This document shows positions 1 to 8,686 of a stretch of 64,000 bases of DNA, piece by piece (positions within the stretch are counted from its first letter, which is position 1; each line of letters begins with the position of its first letter). The position numbers and the translations under genes are program-made. The notes under the pieces are model-generated. The model had not been told where the DNA came from. It was given only the letters and a program-made list of their open reading frames with translations, and made no database searches. The stretch is from Phytohabitans rumicis (GTDB lineage Bacteria; Actinomycetota; Actinomycetes; Mycobacteriales; Micromonosporaceae), in assembly GCF_011764445.1 (NCBI RefSeq), contig NZ_BLPG01000001.1:4216001-4280000 (forward strand), read 5' to 3'.

Positions 1-559
1 GGCGAGCCTCAACCTGATCGGCGCCCTGGCCACCACGCCCGACCTGCCCGTGCTGCTGATCGTCGCGAGCCGGCCACCGGACACCGCGGTCGTGGCCCGT
101 ACGCTCGCCCGGCTCTCCGGCGCGCCCGGCGCGATCCGGCAGCACCTCGGCCCCTTGGACACCGCCGAGGTGGCCGCCATCCTCACCCAGGTCTACCCCG
201 AGTCGGCCGTGACCCCGGCCGTGGCCCGGATGGTGCGCGAACGTACCGGCGGCAACCCGTACTGGCTGACCGAACTGCTGGCCACGGCCCGGGACGGCGG
301 CCCCGAGGCGCTGGCCAACGAGCCCGTCCCGTCCCACGTACTGCTCTCCGCCGACGCCCCGCCCGAGCTGACCGCGCGCGAGCTCGAGGTGCTGGCGTGC
401 ATCGCCGCCGGGATGTCCAACAAACAGGTGGCCCGCTCGCTGGGCATCTCGGTTCGCACGGTGACCGTGCACGTGTCGAACCTGCTCCGCAAGACCGGCG
501 CAGCCTCCCGCACCGAGGCCGCCCTCTGGATGATCAAGGCGTCCCTCAAGTCGCCATAG
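1..559 (+). CDS. LuxR-family regulator with ATPase-type N-terminus (3' part only)
   Basis: The gene enters from the left edge; its frame is open from base 2 and ends in TAG at 557-559, leaving about 185 codons. The first part (LLIVASRPP, later GGNPYWLTELL) resembles the end of the AAA/STAND ATPase module of large MalT-like LuxR regulators. The last 65 residues form a GerE-type helix-turn-helix (ELTARELEVLACIAAG, then SVRTVTVHVSNLLRKTG). It is therefore probably a DNA-binding transcription activator; ligand and targets cannot be told because the sensory and Walker regions lie outside the window. Its last codons form one arm of a perfect 19-bp inverted repeat. Confidence 0.85.
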   Translation, partial: ASLNLIGALATTPDLPVLLIVASRPPDTAVVARTLARLSGAPGAIRQHLGPLDTAEVAAILTQVYPESAVTPAVARMVRERTGGNPYWLTELLATARDGGPEALANEPVPSHVLLSADAPPELTARELEVLACIAAGMSNKQVARSLGISVRTVTVHVSNLLRKTGAASRTEAALWMIKASLKSP

Positions 560-583
560 CAACATGAGGGACGCCTTGATCAT
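530..583. terminator. Bidirectional hairpin overlapping the LuxR gene end
   Basis: ATGATCAAGGCGTCCCTCA at 530-548 is perfectly complementary to 565-583, with a 16-nt loop that contains the LuxR stop codon. It lies between two convergent genes (LuxR ends 559, subtilisin ends 597), so it can terminate both. There is no U-tract, as is common in actinobacteria. The arm contains the GATCAAGG core seen in the other palindromes of this window. Confidence 0.7.
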
Positions 584-596
584 GGCAGGTTGGGGG

Positions 597-2294
597 CTAC
601 GGGCGAGCGCCCCAGATGGGGCGCTCGGTGACCGCGGCGTAGGCGTCGACCACGCCGTACCCGTAGAAGCCGTTGAAGTTCTTGCCGCCCTCGCAGAGCG
701 CGTTGAACTCGTCCGACCGGCCCTCGTTGGTGTACGTCTGCAGGCGCGGCTCGGGGCAGGCGTGCTCGGCCGCGGTGCGGTAGAGCTGGTTCTCCACCTT
801 CCACGGCTCCAGGCCGAGGCCGCCCCGGAACCAGTCCCGCTTGCCGTACTGGCTCACGATCAGCGAAGCCACGCCGGCCGCGTGCGGGGACGCCATCGAG
901 GTGCCCTGCAGGTACGTGTAGTAGCCACACGCGCCCGCCGCGGTGCAGTCCTTGAAGACGACGCCGGCGGCCTCCGGCACGACGTTGCCGTCCGCGTCGA
1001 CAGCACCCTCCTCCTGCAGCACCTTCTTGGGGTACGTCGAGAGGATCATGTTGGCGTCGGTGCGGTACGTCGGCGTGCCGAACCCGTCACGGAACCAGCC
1101 ACCCGGTGCCGAGATTGAGATCTGCTCGGTGCCGTAGTTGGAGTAGTCCGACTTCTTGCCCGACGGGCCGAGCGCCGACACGCCGATCACGAACGGGCCC
1201 TCGGCCGGGAGGTCCCAGCAGGTCGCGTTGTCGATCGGACGCGGGTACGCCGGGGCACCGTAGTCCGGGCTGGAGATGTCGGTGCGCGGGTTGCCCATGT
1301 CCTCGTGGTTGTTGCCGAGCGCGCCGACCAGCGTGACACCGCGCAGGTGGGCGTACGTCAGCGCCCGCGTCATCCCCTTGATGATCGCGCGCTGCTCCGC
1401 CTTCGACGCCGCCGAGTCGGCCGGGTTGTCGAGGCAGTTGTAGAGCCACGGGTCGACGTAGAACGACATGTTGACCACGTCGATGCCGGCGTCGCCGGCG
1501 TACGTGAGGGCGTTGACCACCGGCTCCAGGAAGAAGTAGCCGGAGTCCTGGCCGCCCTTGAGCTCGACGAGGGTCACGTTGGGCGCGACGCCGGACAGGC
1601 CGGAGCCGTTCGCCGCCGCACCGATCGTGCCGGCGACGTGCGTGCCGTGGCCGCCGTCATCGGTGCCGACCGGGTCGAGGCAGCTCGCCACCTCGCAGGG
1701 GCCGTCGATGTCGGTCTTGTCGGGCGCGAAGTTGCGGGACAGCTTGGCGCTGAAGTTCGGGGCCAGGTCGGGGTTGCTGGCGTCGAGGCCGGTGTCGAGG
1801 ATGCCGACCGTCACGCCCTTGTTGCCGGCCTGCTTGCGGCGCGCGTCGTCCGAGCGCACCATGTCCAGGCCCCACAGCTTGTCGTCGAGCGGGTCCAGGC
1901 CCGCGGTCGAGCCGCCGTGCTGGCCGCCGGCCGCGCCGGCCGCCCGGTGCTCCTGCTCGACCAGGTCGAACTTCTCCTGCTTCGGGGCGTACCCGACCGC
2001 GCGGTTCTGCGCCGCGCCGACCAGCGCATCGGCGGCCGCGACGCGGCTGGCGAAATCGGTGCGGCTGGACGACACCTTGTACACGCCGACGCTGTCGTTG
2101 CGGGCGACGACCGTACCGCCAGCCGCGCCGATCGCGGCGAGGGCCGCGTCCGCGGACACTCCGTCCTCGGCCACCACCGTGTAGTCGGTAGCCGTGGCGG
2201 GCGCCGCGCTTGACGGCCCCGCCGGAATCAGGGCCACGAGAGCCAGGGACGTCGCGGTGGCGACGGCACCGGCCATGAGGCGTCTACTCACCAT
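597..2294 (-). CDS. Secreted subtilisin-like serine peptidase (S8 family)
   Basis: 565 residues. The start at 2294 is preceded by AGAGGAAA and gives a Sec signal peptide (MVSRRLMAG, a hydrophobic stretch, then PSSAAPA). An inhibitor_I9-like propeptide follows (about residues 35-105). The catalytic triad motifs are all present: Asp in GVTVGILDTGLD, His in DGGHGTHVAGTIG, and Ser in GTSMASPHAAGVAS. It should act outside the cell as an endopeptidase after self-removal of the propeptide. The frame remains open far upstream of 2294, through the antisense of dgt, but the signal peptide fixes the real start. No transmembrane anchor is seen at the C-terminus. Confidence 0.93.
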   Translation of the reverse strand: MVSRRLMAGAVATATSLALVALIPAGPSSAAPATATDYTVVAEDGVSADAALAAIGAAGGTVVARNDSVGVYKVSSSRTDFASRVAAADALVGAAQNRAVGYAPKQEKFDLVEQEHRAAGAAGGQHGGSTAGLDPLDDKLWGLDMVRSDDARRKQAGNKGVTVGILDTGLDASNPDLAPNFSAKLSRNFAPDKTDIDGPCEVASCLDPVGTDDGGHGTHVAGTIGAAANGSGLSGVAPNVTLVELKGGQDSGYFFLEPVVNALTYAGDAGIDVVNMSFYVDPWLYNCLDNPADSAASKAEQRAIIKGMTRALTYAHLRGVTLVGALGNNHEDMGNPRTDISSPDYGAPAYPRPIDNATCWDLPAEGPFVIGVSALGPSGKKSDYSNYGTEQISISAPGGWFRDGFGTPTYRTDANMILSTYPKKVLQEEGAVDADGNVVPEAAGVVFKDCTAAGACGYYTYLQGTSMASPHAAGVASLIVSQYGKRDWFRGGLGLEPWKVENQLYRTAAEHACPEPRLQTYTNEGRSDEFNALCEGGKNFNGFYGYGVVDAYAAVTERPIWGARP

Positions 2295-2378
2295 TGGTTT
2301 CCTCTCATTGAGGGGTCGTTCAGCATCCAATCGGAAACGAGTGCCAATTACTAGATGGGCGTGCGTTAACGTCGGATC

Positions 2379-3893
2379 ATGGATACGGCGGATCCGCGCA
2401 GCCGGCGCCTGTTCGGCGGCACCGCCATCGCGCCCGGCGACTTGGCGGCGAGCCCGTTCCGGGTCGACCGGGACCGCATTGTCAGCTCGCCCTTCTTCAG
2501 CCGGCTCGGCGGCGTGACTCAGGTGATCAGCCCGGGCGGCTCGGGGTTGCTGGTGCACAACCGGCTCACGCACAGTCTCAAGGTCGCGCAGGTGGCGCGG
2601 GCGATCGCGGAGCGGCTCGTGGCCGATGAGCGTTACCGGGATCTGCTGGACAAGCTGGGCGGATGCGACCCGGACGTGGTCGAGGCGGCCGCGCTCGCGC
2701 ACGATCTGGGGCACCCGCCGTTCGGGCACCTGGGCGAGCAGGTGCTGGACCGGCTGGCGCGCCAGCGGCTCGGCCTGCCGGACGGGTTCGAGGGCAACGC
2801 GCAGTCGTACCGGATCGTGACCAGCACGGAGATCCGGCGCGAGACGACGATCGGCCTCGACCTGACGGCCGCCGTACGCGCCGCGATGCTCAAGTATCCG
2901 TGGACCCGGCACACCTATCCCGACCCGCATCCGCGGCACCTGGACCCGGCGCCGCGCGGGGCCAGCGCGCCGGCCGACGATCCGGCCAGCGGGTCGGCAA
3001 AGTTCGGCGCGTACAGCACCGAGGTCGCGGATCTCCGGCAGGCGCGGGAGCCGTTCGCCGGGCGGATCGACGACTGGCAGCAGACCGTGGAGGCGTCGGT
3101 GATGGACACCGCCGACGACATCGCGTACGCCATCCACGACGTCGAGGACTTTCACCGGGTGGGCGTGCTGCAGCAGGGTTCGGTGGCCACCGAGCTGATG
3201 GCCTGGCAGAACGAGCGCGCGGAGCTGCGGGCCTTGCCGGGTGAGGAGTTGGACGCGCAGTCGCGGCGGCCCGGCCGGGCGACCGAGCGCCTGCGCCGGC
3301 AACTGCACCGCAAGGACGGCTGGATCAGCGACGACGACGCGTTCGCCGCGGCGGTGGAGCACGTGCGCCACGAGCTGATCGACGGCCTGCTGGCGGCGCC
3401 GTTCGACGGGTCGGTGGAGGCCGAGCAGAACGTGGCCCGCTTCTCCGCCCGGTGGACCCGGCGGTTGATCGACGCGATCATGGTGGCGCCGCAGCCGCCG
3501 ATCCGGTCCGGCCACGTGATGCTCGCCCAGGTGCAGTGGCATGAGGTGCAGGTGCTCAAGTTCATTCATCAGGGGTTCGTGCTGGCCCGGCCGGATCTCG
3601 CGCTGCACCAGCGGGGTCAGGCCAGCCTGCTCACCACGCTCGTGACGGCGCTGCACGACTGGCTGCTGGACCCGGACGAGCAGGCCCGCCTGCCGCGCCG
3701 GCTGCACGACCTGGTTGAGCTGGCCGAGGCCGAGTTGGGGCGCACCTCGCAGGTCACGGAACGCGTGATCCAGGCCCGCGGGCGGGCCGTCATCGACTTC
3801 GTCGCGGCGCTGACGGACAGCCAGGCGGTCGCGCTCCTCGACGCCCTGTCCGGGCGGTCTCGTCAACTTTGGACGGACGCGTTCGTCCTCTGA
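2379..3893 (+). CDS. dgt: dGTPase-like deoxynucleoside triphosphate triphosphohydrolase
   Basis: 504 residues, HD-domain superfamily. It hydrolyses dNTPs to deoxynucleoside and triphosphate in the cytoplasm and helps set dNTP pools. The metal site is visible: His65 in RLTHSLKV, His108-Asp109 in ALAHDLGHPPFGH, and a downstream Asp in DTADDIAYAIHD. The length fits the bacterial dGTPase group. It diverges from the subtilisin gene with an 84-bp gap. The ATG at 2379 has only a weak GGA upstream, so the transcript may have a short leader. Substrate preference within the family cannot be read from the sequence. Confidence 0.9.
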   Translation: MDTADPRSRRLFGGTAIAPGDLAASPFRVDRDRIVSSPFFSRLGGVTQVISPGGSGLLVHNRLTHSLKVAQVARAIAERLVADERYRDLLDKLGGCDPDVVEAAALAHDLGHPPFGHLGEQVLDRLARQRLGLPDGFEGNAQSYRIVTSTEIRRETTIGLDLTAAVRAAMLKYPWTRHTYPDPHPRHLDPAPRGASAPADDPASGSAKFGAYSTEVADLRQAREPFAGRIDDWQQTVEASVMDTADDIAYAIHDVEDFHRVGVLQQGSVATELMAWQNERAELRALPGEELDAQSRRPGRATERLRRQLHRKDGWISDDDAFAAAVEHVRHELIDGLLAAPFDGSVEAEQNVARFSARWTRRLIDAIMVAPQPPIRSGHVMLAQVQWHEVQVLKFIHQGFVLARPDLALHQRGQASLLTTLVTALHDWLLDPDEQARLPRRLHDLVELAEAELGRTSQVTERVIQARGRAVIDFVAALTDSQAVALLDALSGRSRQLWTDAFVL

Positions 3894-3944
3894 GCCCTCG
3901 AACGGGGTCTACACGTACAGTGACGTAGCGCGTACCGTCGATAT

Positions 3945-5138
3945 ATGCGGTCGACGCTCGGCGCTCAGCTGTCCGCCTTGCGCCGCCGGCGGGCCATGTC
4001 ACAGCGCGATCTGGCCGAACGTGCCGGCGTCTCCGTCGACCTGGTCCGCAAGCTGGAGCAGGGTCAGCGGCACGCCACCCGCATCGCCAGCCTGACCGCG
4101 CTGGCCAACGCCCTCGATGTCAGCCCCGCCGACCTGCTCGGCAAGCCGCGCGGGCTGCCCGCCGGCCGGGTGAGCGGCGAGGTGGGTGCCATCCGGCGCG
4201 CGGTGCTGGGCGTACGCCGTACCAACGTGGAACCGCCCACGATGGACGCGCAGCGCGCGGCGGCCGCGGAAGTCTGGCGCCTGTATTGGGCCGGACGCTA
4301 CGCCGAGCTGGCGCGCGAGCTGCCCGACCACATCGCCGGCGCGCGAGCGGCGGTCGACGCGGCGGCGACCCACGGCCGGCCGGCGGCCTGGGCGGTGCTC
4401 GCGGAGCTGCTCCAGGTCACCGCTTCGCTGCTGGCCCACCTGGCCCACGAAGACCTGGCCCACCTGGCCCTCGCCGAGGCGCTGCGCGCGGCCGAGGCGT
4501 CCGGCGACGAGCTGCTGCACGCCGGCCAGCAGGCGACCCGCTCGTGGGTGCTGTCCCGGCAGGGTCTGTGGTCGGAGGCCGAGTACGTCGCGGTGACCGC
4601 CGCCGAGCAGGTGCGGCCGGCGCTGGCCCGCGCGTCCGTCGACCAGGTCGCCGTGTGGGGCGAGCTGCTGCGCTACGGCACGACCGCGGTCGCGCGCTCC
4701 GGGCGGCACTCCGAGGCCCAGGAGATGCTCGGCCTGGTCCGCGCCGCCGCGGCGCGGATGGGCGGCGACCACCGCAGCCGGTACGTCGGCATGGCGTTCG
4801 GACCGACCGTCGCCGCGATGAAGGCGGTCGACGTGGCCATCGCCGCCGACCGGCCGCGCCAGGCCATCAAGCTCGCCGAACGGGTCGAGCACCCCGAGTC
4901 GGCCCCCACCGCGATGCACGCCCGCTACCTGCTCAACGTCGCCTGGGCGCAGATGACCGACTGGCGTTCACAGGATGCGGTCGACACGCTGCGTACCGTC
5001 GAGGCTCTGGCCGCCGAGATGCTGCCGCACCAGACGATCGCCCGCACGATCGTCGCGGAGCTGCTACCGCGCCGCCGCAAGCAGCGGCTCCCTGGCCTCG
5101 TCGGCCTGGCCGAGCGGATCGGCGTCGCCGCGGCGTAG
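3945..5138 (+). CDS. XRE-family helix-turn-helix regulator with TPR-like C-terminus
   Basis: 397 residues. Residues 7-65 form a Cro/CI helix-turn-helix (MSQRDLAERAGVSVDLVRKL, then a second conserved helix with SLTALANALDVSPADLLG). The remaining 330 residues are Ala/Leu-rich amphipathic helices resembling the tetratricopeptide-like region of the actinobacterial regulator group that often sits beside secondary-metabolism or morphology genes. The ATG at 3945 follows TCGATAT closely, so a leaderless transcript is possible. Targets are unknown; nothing in the next gene identifies a partner. Confidence 0.85.
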   Translation: MRSTLGAQLSALRRRRAMSQRDLAERAGVSVDLVRKLEQGQRHATRIASLTALANALDVSPADLLGKPRGLPAGRVSGEVGAIRRAVLGVRRTNVEPPTMDAQRAAAAEVWRLYWAGRYAELARELPDHIAGARAAVDAAATHGRPAAWAVLAELLQVTASLLAHLAHEDLAHLALAEALRAAEASGDELLHAGQQATRSWVLSRQGLWSEAEYVAVTAAEQVRPALARASVDQVAVWGELLRYGTTAVARSGRHSEAQEMLGLVRAAAARMGGDHRSRYVGMAFGPTVAAMKAVDVAIAADRPRQAIKLAERVEHPESAPTAMHARYLLNVAWAQMTDWRSQDAVDTLRTVEALAAEMLPHQTIARTIVAELLPRRRKQRLPGLVGLAERIGVAAA

Positions 5139-5198
5139 TCAGCAAGGTAGGACGCCGTGCCTCACCCTCCGTGACTGCCCCTCTCATACCGTCGGGGC

Positions 5199-5426
5199 GT
5201 GACGGAGGGGGAACATACGCCGGCACGGCCGGCCTGGACCTGCGTGGCGTGCAGCCGGGACTGGCCGTGCGAGCCCGCGCGGGTCCAGCTCATTGGGGAG
5301 TACGGCGAACAGCGCGTGAACCTGGCCGTCTATATGGCGACCCAGTTGGGCCATGCCGCCGGTGAACTCACGCACGCCAGCCCGACCGAGTTGTACCAAC
5401 GCTTCATCGCCTGGACCCGCCCATAG
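5199..5426 (+). CDS. Small conserved-looking protein of unknown function
   Basis: 75 residues with a GTG start. The N-terminal part contains WTCVACSRDWPCEPAR, a CxxC...C pattern that could bind zinc; the rest is an amphipathic helix ending in LYQRFIAWTRP. Short proteins of this shape are frequent beside XRE regulators in actinobacteria (recalled, not searched). It lies in the same direction as the regulator upstream, 60 bp away. No function is assigned. Codon use fits the neighbours, which supports it being a real gene. Confidence 0.6.
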   Translation: MTEGEHTPARPAWTCVACSRDWPCEPARVQLIGEYGEQRVNLAVYMATQLGHAAGELTHASPTELYQRFIAWTRP

Positions 5427-5475
5427 CATAGGTACTATCGTTTGGAGGACTTCTTAGACGGGACGGGGGAGTTCT

Positions 5476-6444
5476 ATGACGGTCGTGAAGCAGTTGCGGG
5501 CGCCAAGTGTCGTGCCGCTCGATGACGCCGCCGCGATCGAGGTCAGCGACCTCCGGATGCGGTACGGGACCACCGACGTCCTCACCGGAGTGACGTTCAC
5601 CGCCCGGCGTGGCGAGGTGCTGGCCCTGCTGGGGCCCAACGGGGCTGGCAAGACCACCACGATCGAGATCCTGGAGGGCTTCCGGATGCGGTCGGCCGGC
5701 GAGGTGCGCGTGCTGGGCGTCGACCCCGGGCACGCCGACGAGCACTGGCGGGCCGGCATCGGCGTTGTCCTGCAATCGTGGCGCGACCACGGCAAGTGGC
5801 GGGTCCGCGAGCTGCTCGCCCACCTCGGTACGTACTACGCCAGCTACTCCACGGACCGGATCACCCGCCCGTGGGACATTGACGACCTCATCGACGCGGT
5901 GGGCCTCACCCTGCACGCCGCGAAGAAGGTGGGTCAGCTGTCCGGCGGCCAGCGGCGGCGGCTCGACGTGGCCATCGGCATCGTCGGGCGGCCCGAGCTG
6001 CTCTTCCTCGACGAGCCCACGGCCGGGTTCGACCCGGAGGCCCGGCGCGACTTCCACGACCTGGTGCACCGCCTCTCCGACATCGACGACACCACGATCC
6101 TGCTGACCACGCACGACCTGGACGAGGCGGAAAAGCTGGCCGACCGCATCCTGATCCTGGCCGGCGGCGCCATCATCGCGGACGGTTCGCCCGACGAGCT
6201 GTCCCGCCGCATCAAGACCGACGCGGAGGTGCGCTGGAGCCGCGACGGGGAGCGGTTCGTGCACTCGACCGCCGACGCCACGCGCTTCGTGCGCGAGCTC
6301 TTCCTGCAGTACGGCGACGCGATCGCCGACCTCGAGGTGCGCCGGGCCAACCTCGAAGACACGTACATGGCGCTGGTGCGCGAGTTCGAGTCGGGCCGCA
6401 GCGCGGCGGCGCTGCGCGCGTTCGAGGAGGTGGCTTCGCTGTGA
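5476..6444 (+). CDS. ABC transporter ATP-binding protein (DrrA/CcmA type)
   Basis: 322 residues. Nucleotide-binding domain of an exporter: Walker A LLGPNGAGKTTTIEIL, signature LSGGQRRRLDVA, Walker B LLFLDEPTAGFD, and H-loop TTHDLDEAEKLAD. The C-terminal 90 residues are the extension typical of the DrrA group. The next gene encodes its membrane partner and overlaps it by 4 nt (GTGA), so the two are translationally coupled. The exported substrate (drug, lipid or peptide) cannot be inferred. A GGGGGAG ribosome-binding site precedes the ATG. Confidence 0.92.
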   Translation: MTVVKQLRAPSVVPLDDAAAIEVSDLRMRYGTTDVLTGVTFTARRGEVLALLGPNGAGKTTTIEILEGFRMRSAGEVRVLGVDPGHADEHWRAGIGVVLQSWRDHGKWRVRELLAHLGTYYASYSTDRITRPWDIDDLIDAVGLTLHAAKKVGQLSGGQRRRLDVAIGIVGRPELLFLDEPTAGFDPEARRDFHDLVHRLSDIDDTTILLTTHDLDEAEKLADRILILAGGAIIADGSPDELSRRIKTDAEVRWSRDGERFVHSTADATRFVRELFLQYGDAIADLEVRRANLEDTYMALVREFESGRSAAALRAFEEVASL

Positions 6445-7292
6445 GTCCCATGGTGAGCGCGGCACGGGCCGGGCTGGCGCGCGGCTGGATCGAGCTGCGC
6501 CAGACCTTCACCAACGGCCAGGACCTGTGGAACTACCTCTTCCCCACGGTGATCCTGCTGGTCGTCATGGTCTTCATGCGCAACTCGACGGTGCCCGGCA
6601 CCAACTTCTCGCTCGGCTCCCGGACGCTGCCCAGCGCGTTGGGCATGGGGATAGCGTTCGGCGGTCTGATCACGACGGCGATGGCGCTCACCGTCGACCG
6701 CGAAGACGGCACGCTGCTGCGCGCCAAGGCCATCCCGAACGGCATGTTCGGCTACCTCATCGGCAAGATCGTGCTCGTCACCGGGATGGGCGTGGTGAGC
6801 ATGGTCCTGCAGTTGACGCCCGGCGTGTTCCTCCTCGACGGCCTGGCGATCGGCAGCCCAACCGGTTGGCTCACGCTGATCTGGGTCCTCCTGCTGGGCA
6901 TGGTCGCCACCATGCCGATCGGCGCCATCTTCGGCTCGCTGTTCAGCAACCCGCGCAGCATGGGCATCATGATGCTGCCGCTCATGGGCCTCATCGCCAC
7001 GTCCGGCATCTTCTACCCGATCACGAACTTCCCGGCGTGGCTGCAGTGGGTCGCGCAGGTGTTCCCGGTCTACTGGCTGGGACTCGGCATGCGGTCCGCC
7101 CTGCTGCCCGACAGCATGGCCGCGGTGGAGTTCGGCCACTCGTGGCGCCACCTGGAGACGGTGGGCGTCCTCGGCGCCTGGGCCATCCTCGGCCTCGTCA
7201 TGGCGCCGATCGTGCTGCGCCGGATGGCCCGCCGCGAGTCCGGGTCCAGCGTGGCCGCGCGCCGCGAGAAGGCCATGCAGCGGATCACGTGA
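6441..7292 (+). CDS. ABC-2 type transporter permease
   Basis: 283 residues, GTG start overlapping the stop of the ATPase gene. About six membrane segments are visible, beginning LWNYLFPTVILLVVMVFM, with the ABC-2 pattern of hydrophobic helices around the motif FYPITNFPAWLQWVAQVFPV near residues 190-210. It forms the channel of the exporter driven by the preceding ATPase. The small HTH gene starts 10 bp downstream, giving a three-gene operon of ATPase, permease and regulator. Confidence 0.9.
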   Translation: MSPMVSAARAGLARGWIELRQTFTNGQDLWNYLFPTVILLVVMVFMRNSTVPGTNFSLGSRTLPSALGMGIAFGGLITTAMALTVDREDGTLLRAKAIPNGMFGYLIGKIVLVTGMGVVSMVLQLTPGVFLLDGLAIGSPTGWLTLIWVLLLGMVATMPIGAIFGSLFSNPRSMGIMMLPLMGLIATSGIFYPITNFPAWLQWVAQVFPVYWLGLGMRSALLPDSMAAVEFGHSWRHLETVGVLGAWAILGLVMAPIVLRRMARRESGSSVAARREKAMQRIT

Positions 7293-7302
7293 GGAACAGC
7301 GG

Positions 7303-7560
7303 ATGAGCGAGGTCATCTACAACCGCATCGCCATGCTGCGCGCCGAGCGGGGCATCTCGCGGCGGCAGCTCGCCGACGCGCTCGGGGTCCACTACCAGAC
7401 GGTCGGCTACCTGGAACGCGGCGAGTTCAGCCCGAGCTTGCACCTCGCGCTGCGCATCTCGCAGTACTTCGAGGTACCGGTCGAGGTGATCTTCTCCATC
7501 GACCCGTTCCCGCGAATCGGCACCGCCCAAACACCCGCCGACGCCCAACGCTCCGCATAG
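7303..7560 (+). CDS. Small XRE-family helix-turn-helix regulator
   Basis: 85 residues, almost entirely one Cro/CI domain (MLRAERGISRRQLADALGVH, then YQTVGYLERGEFSPSL). It resembles the short YozG-like regulators commonly encoded at the end of ABC-2 exporter operons. It is likely cytoplasmic and may control its own operon. It is the last gene of the operon; a convergent repeat-rich gap follows. Confidence 0.85.
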   Translation: MSEVIYNRIAMLRAERGISRRQLADALGVHYQTVGYLERGEFSPSLHLALRISQYFEVPVEVIFSIDPFPRIGTAQTPADAQRSA

Positions 7561-7587
7561 CCCCCACCCCCTCGCTGCTCCCTCCCG

Positions 7588-7663
7588 CCGCAGCCTCCCG
7601 GGCCGCGGCCTCCCGCTGCGGCCTCCCGGGCCGCGGCCTCCCGCTGCGGCCTCCCGGGCCGCG
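7588..7663. repeat. 28-bp GC-rich tandem repeat, about 2.7 copies
   Basis: The unit starts GCCTCCCGCTGCGGCCTC and occurs at 7608-7635 and 7636-7663 with a partial copy at 7588-7607. The reverse complement of its inner part (GGCCCGGGAGGCCGCGG) reappears at about 7798-7816, on the other side of the palindrome at 7679-7800. The whole gap 7561-7861 is therefore one nested inverted structure with no gene in it. Confidence 0.8.
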
Positions 7664-7678
7664 CCCTCCCGCGCCGCG

Positions 7679-7800
7679 CCGATCAAGGACTTCCTCGCCG
7701 ATCAAGGACTTCCGCGTCGATCAAGGGCAAATGGTCGTGGATCGGAGATCAAAGCACGGCCGTTCGCCCTTGATCGGCGGAAAAGTCCTTGATCGGCGCG
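7679..7800. repeat. Family-1 palindromic repeat, copy A
   Basis: The core at 7718-7776 has arms CGATCAAGGGCAAATGGTCG and an imperfect complement around the loop GATCGGAGATCAAAG. GATCAAGGACTT tails flank it: two copies on the left (7681, 7700) and one inverted copy on the right (to 7797). It lies between convergent genes ending at 7560 and 7862, so bidirectional termination is a likely role. Related copies are at 17411, 17692, 50041 and 50278. Confidence 0.85.
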
Positions 7801-7861
7801 GCCCGGGAGGCCGCGGCGAGAGGCCGCGGCGCGCGGGAGCGGCGGGCGGGGGCGGGGCGGG

Positions 7862-8533
7862 TCACGCGGCGACGGTTAGGGCGATCAGGGCGCCGAGGAG
7901 GAGGAAGGGGCCGTGGGCGATGTGGTCCTTGCGGCCGGCCTTGCGCAGCACGAGCAGGGCGGCTGCGTACAGGCCGGCGAGGAGGAAGCCCGCGACGGCG
8001 GCGGCGAGCGCGACGCCCAAGCCGAACCAGCCGGCGACCAAGCCGACGCTGAGTGCCGCCTTGACGTCGCCGAGGCCCATGCCGGCGGGTGAGGCCACCG
8101 CCAGGATCAGATAGAACGCCGACACGGCAAGGGCGCAGACCACCGCGGACCAGAGCGGGCCGTACTCGCCATCGACCACAGCGGACAGTCCAAACAGGAC
8201 AAGACCGCCACCGAACGCGGTAAGGGTGAGCCGGTCGGGCAGGCGGTGCACCGCGAGGTCGACGAACGCCAGCACCACCCCGAAGACCGCGACCCAGGCC
8301 ACGGCGAGCAGCACGAGCGGCTCCGGGACGCGCCAGGCGACGAGAGCGAGCACCGCCGCCGCGACGGCCTCCACGACGCCGAGCCGAGGGCCGGTGCGAA
8401 ACGACCAAGCCCTGGACGCATCGCGCCACGGCTCGCCCACGGGCACGGCGTACCGGTGGATTTGCGCGCGCAACACCGGGCCGAGGAGGACGCCCAGCAC
8501 GACCGCGCCCACGACACGCAGTGTGACGCCCAC
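7862..8533 (-). CDS. Prepilin peptidase (A24 family, TadV/CpaA type)
   Basis: 223 residues when started at the GTG at 8533, which has GGGAGGG at a good distance; a TTG at 8551 would add six residues. It is a multi-pass inner-membrane aspartyl peptidase that removes leader peptides from pilins. The catalytic aspartates sit in FVDLAVHRLPDRL and in the GxGD motif GMGLGDVKAALS. It diverges from the pilus assembly genes that start at 8.7 kb and should process the pilin-like and TadE proteins encoded there. It lacks the N-terminal methyltransferase domain of type IV PilD. Confidence 0.88.
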   Translation of the reverse strand: MGVTLRVVGAVVLGVLLGPVLRAQIHRYAVPVGEPWRDASRAWSFRTGPRLGVVEAVAAAVLALVAWRVPEPLVLLAVAWVAVFGVVLAFVDLAVHRLPDRLTLTAFGGGLVLFGLSAVVDGEYGPLWSAVVCALAVSAFYLILAVASPAGMGLGDVKAALSVGLVAGWFGLGVALAAAVAGFLLAGLYAAALLVLRKAGRKDHIAHGPFLLLGALIALTVAA

Positions 8534-8686
8534 GTGGCACCCTCCCACCAATGATCATTACCGACCGTGATCGTTTGGATTGCCTCTGTTGCATCGGCCC
8601 GACTGAGCCTATGCTGCCCATCTGGGATGGTGCACCACCTGACTCATCCATCACATACACCACATCGCCTGGGGGGAAACGGGCCT

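Noticed and set aside
2340-2365. CIRCE-like half site (TTGGCACTC) upstream of the subtilisin gene
   Set aside because: The second half GAGTGCTAA is missing and no heat-shock gene is adjacent.
2295-3866. Very long minus-strand open frame continuing upstream of the subtilisin gene across dgt
   Set aside because: The signal peptide and ribosome-binding site place the start at 2294; the upstream part is the low-complexity antisense of dgt.
7561-7861. CRISPR array
   Set aside because: The repeats here are one 28-bp tandem without spacers and a palindrome with tails; no cas gene is present.
8552-8686. Possible riboswitch (cyclic-di-GMP type) before the Tad locus lipoprotein
   Set aside because: Short resemblances (GGGAAAC, GGACGCAAG) exist, but the conserved GEMM core and its pairing partners could not be laid out.
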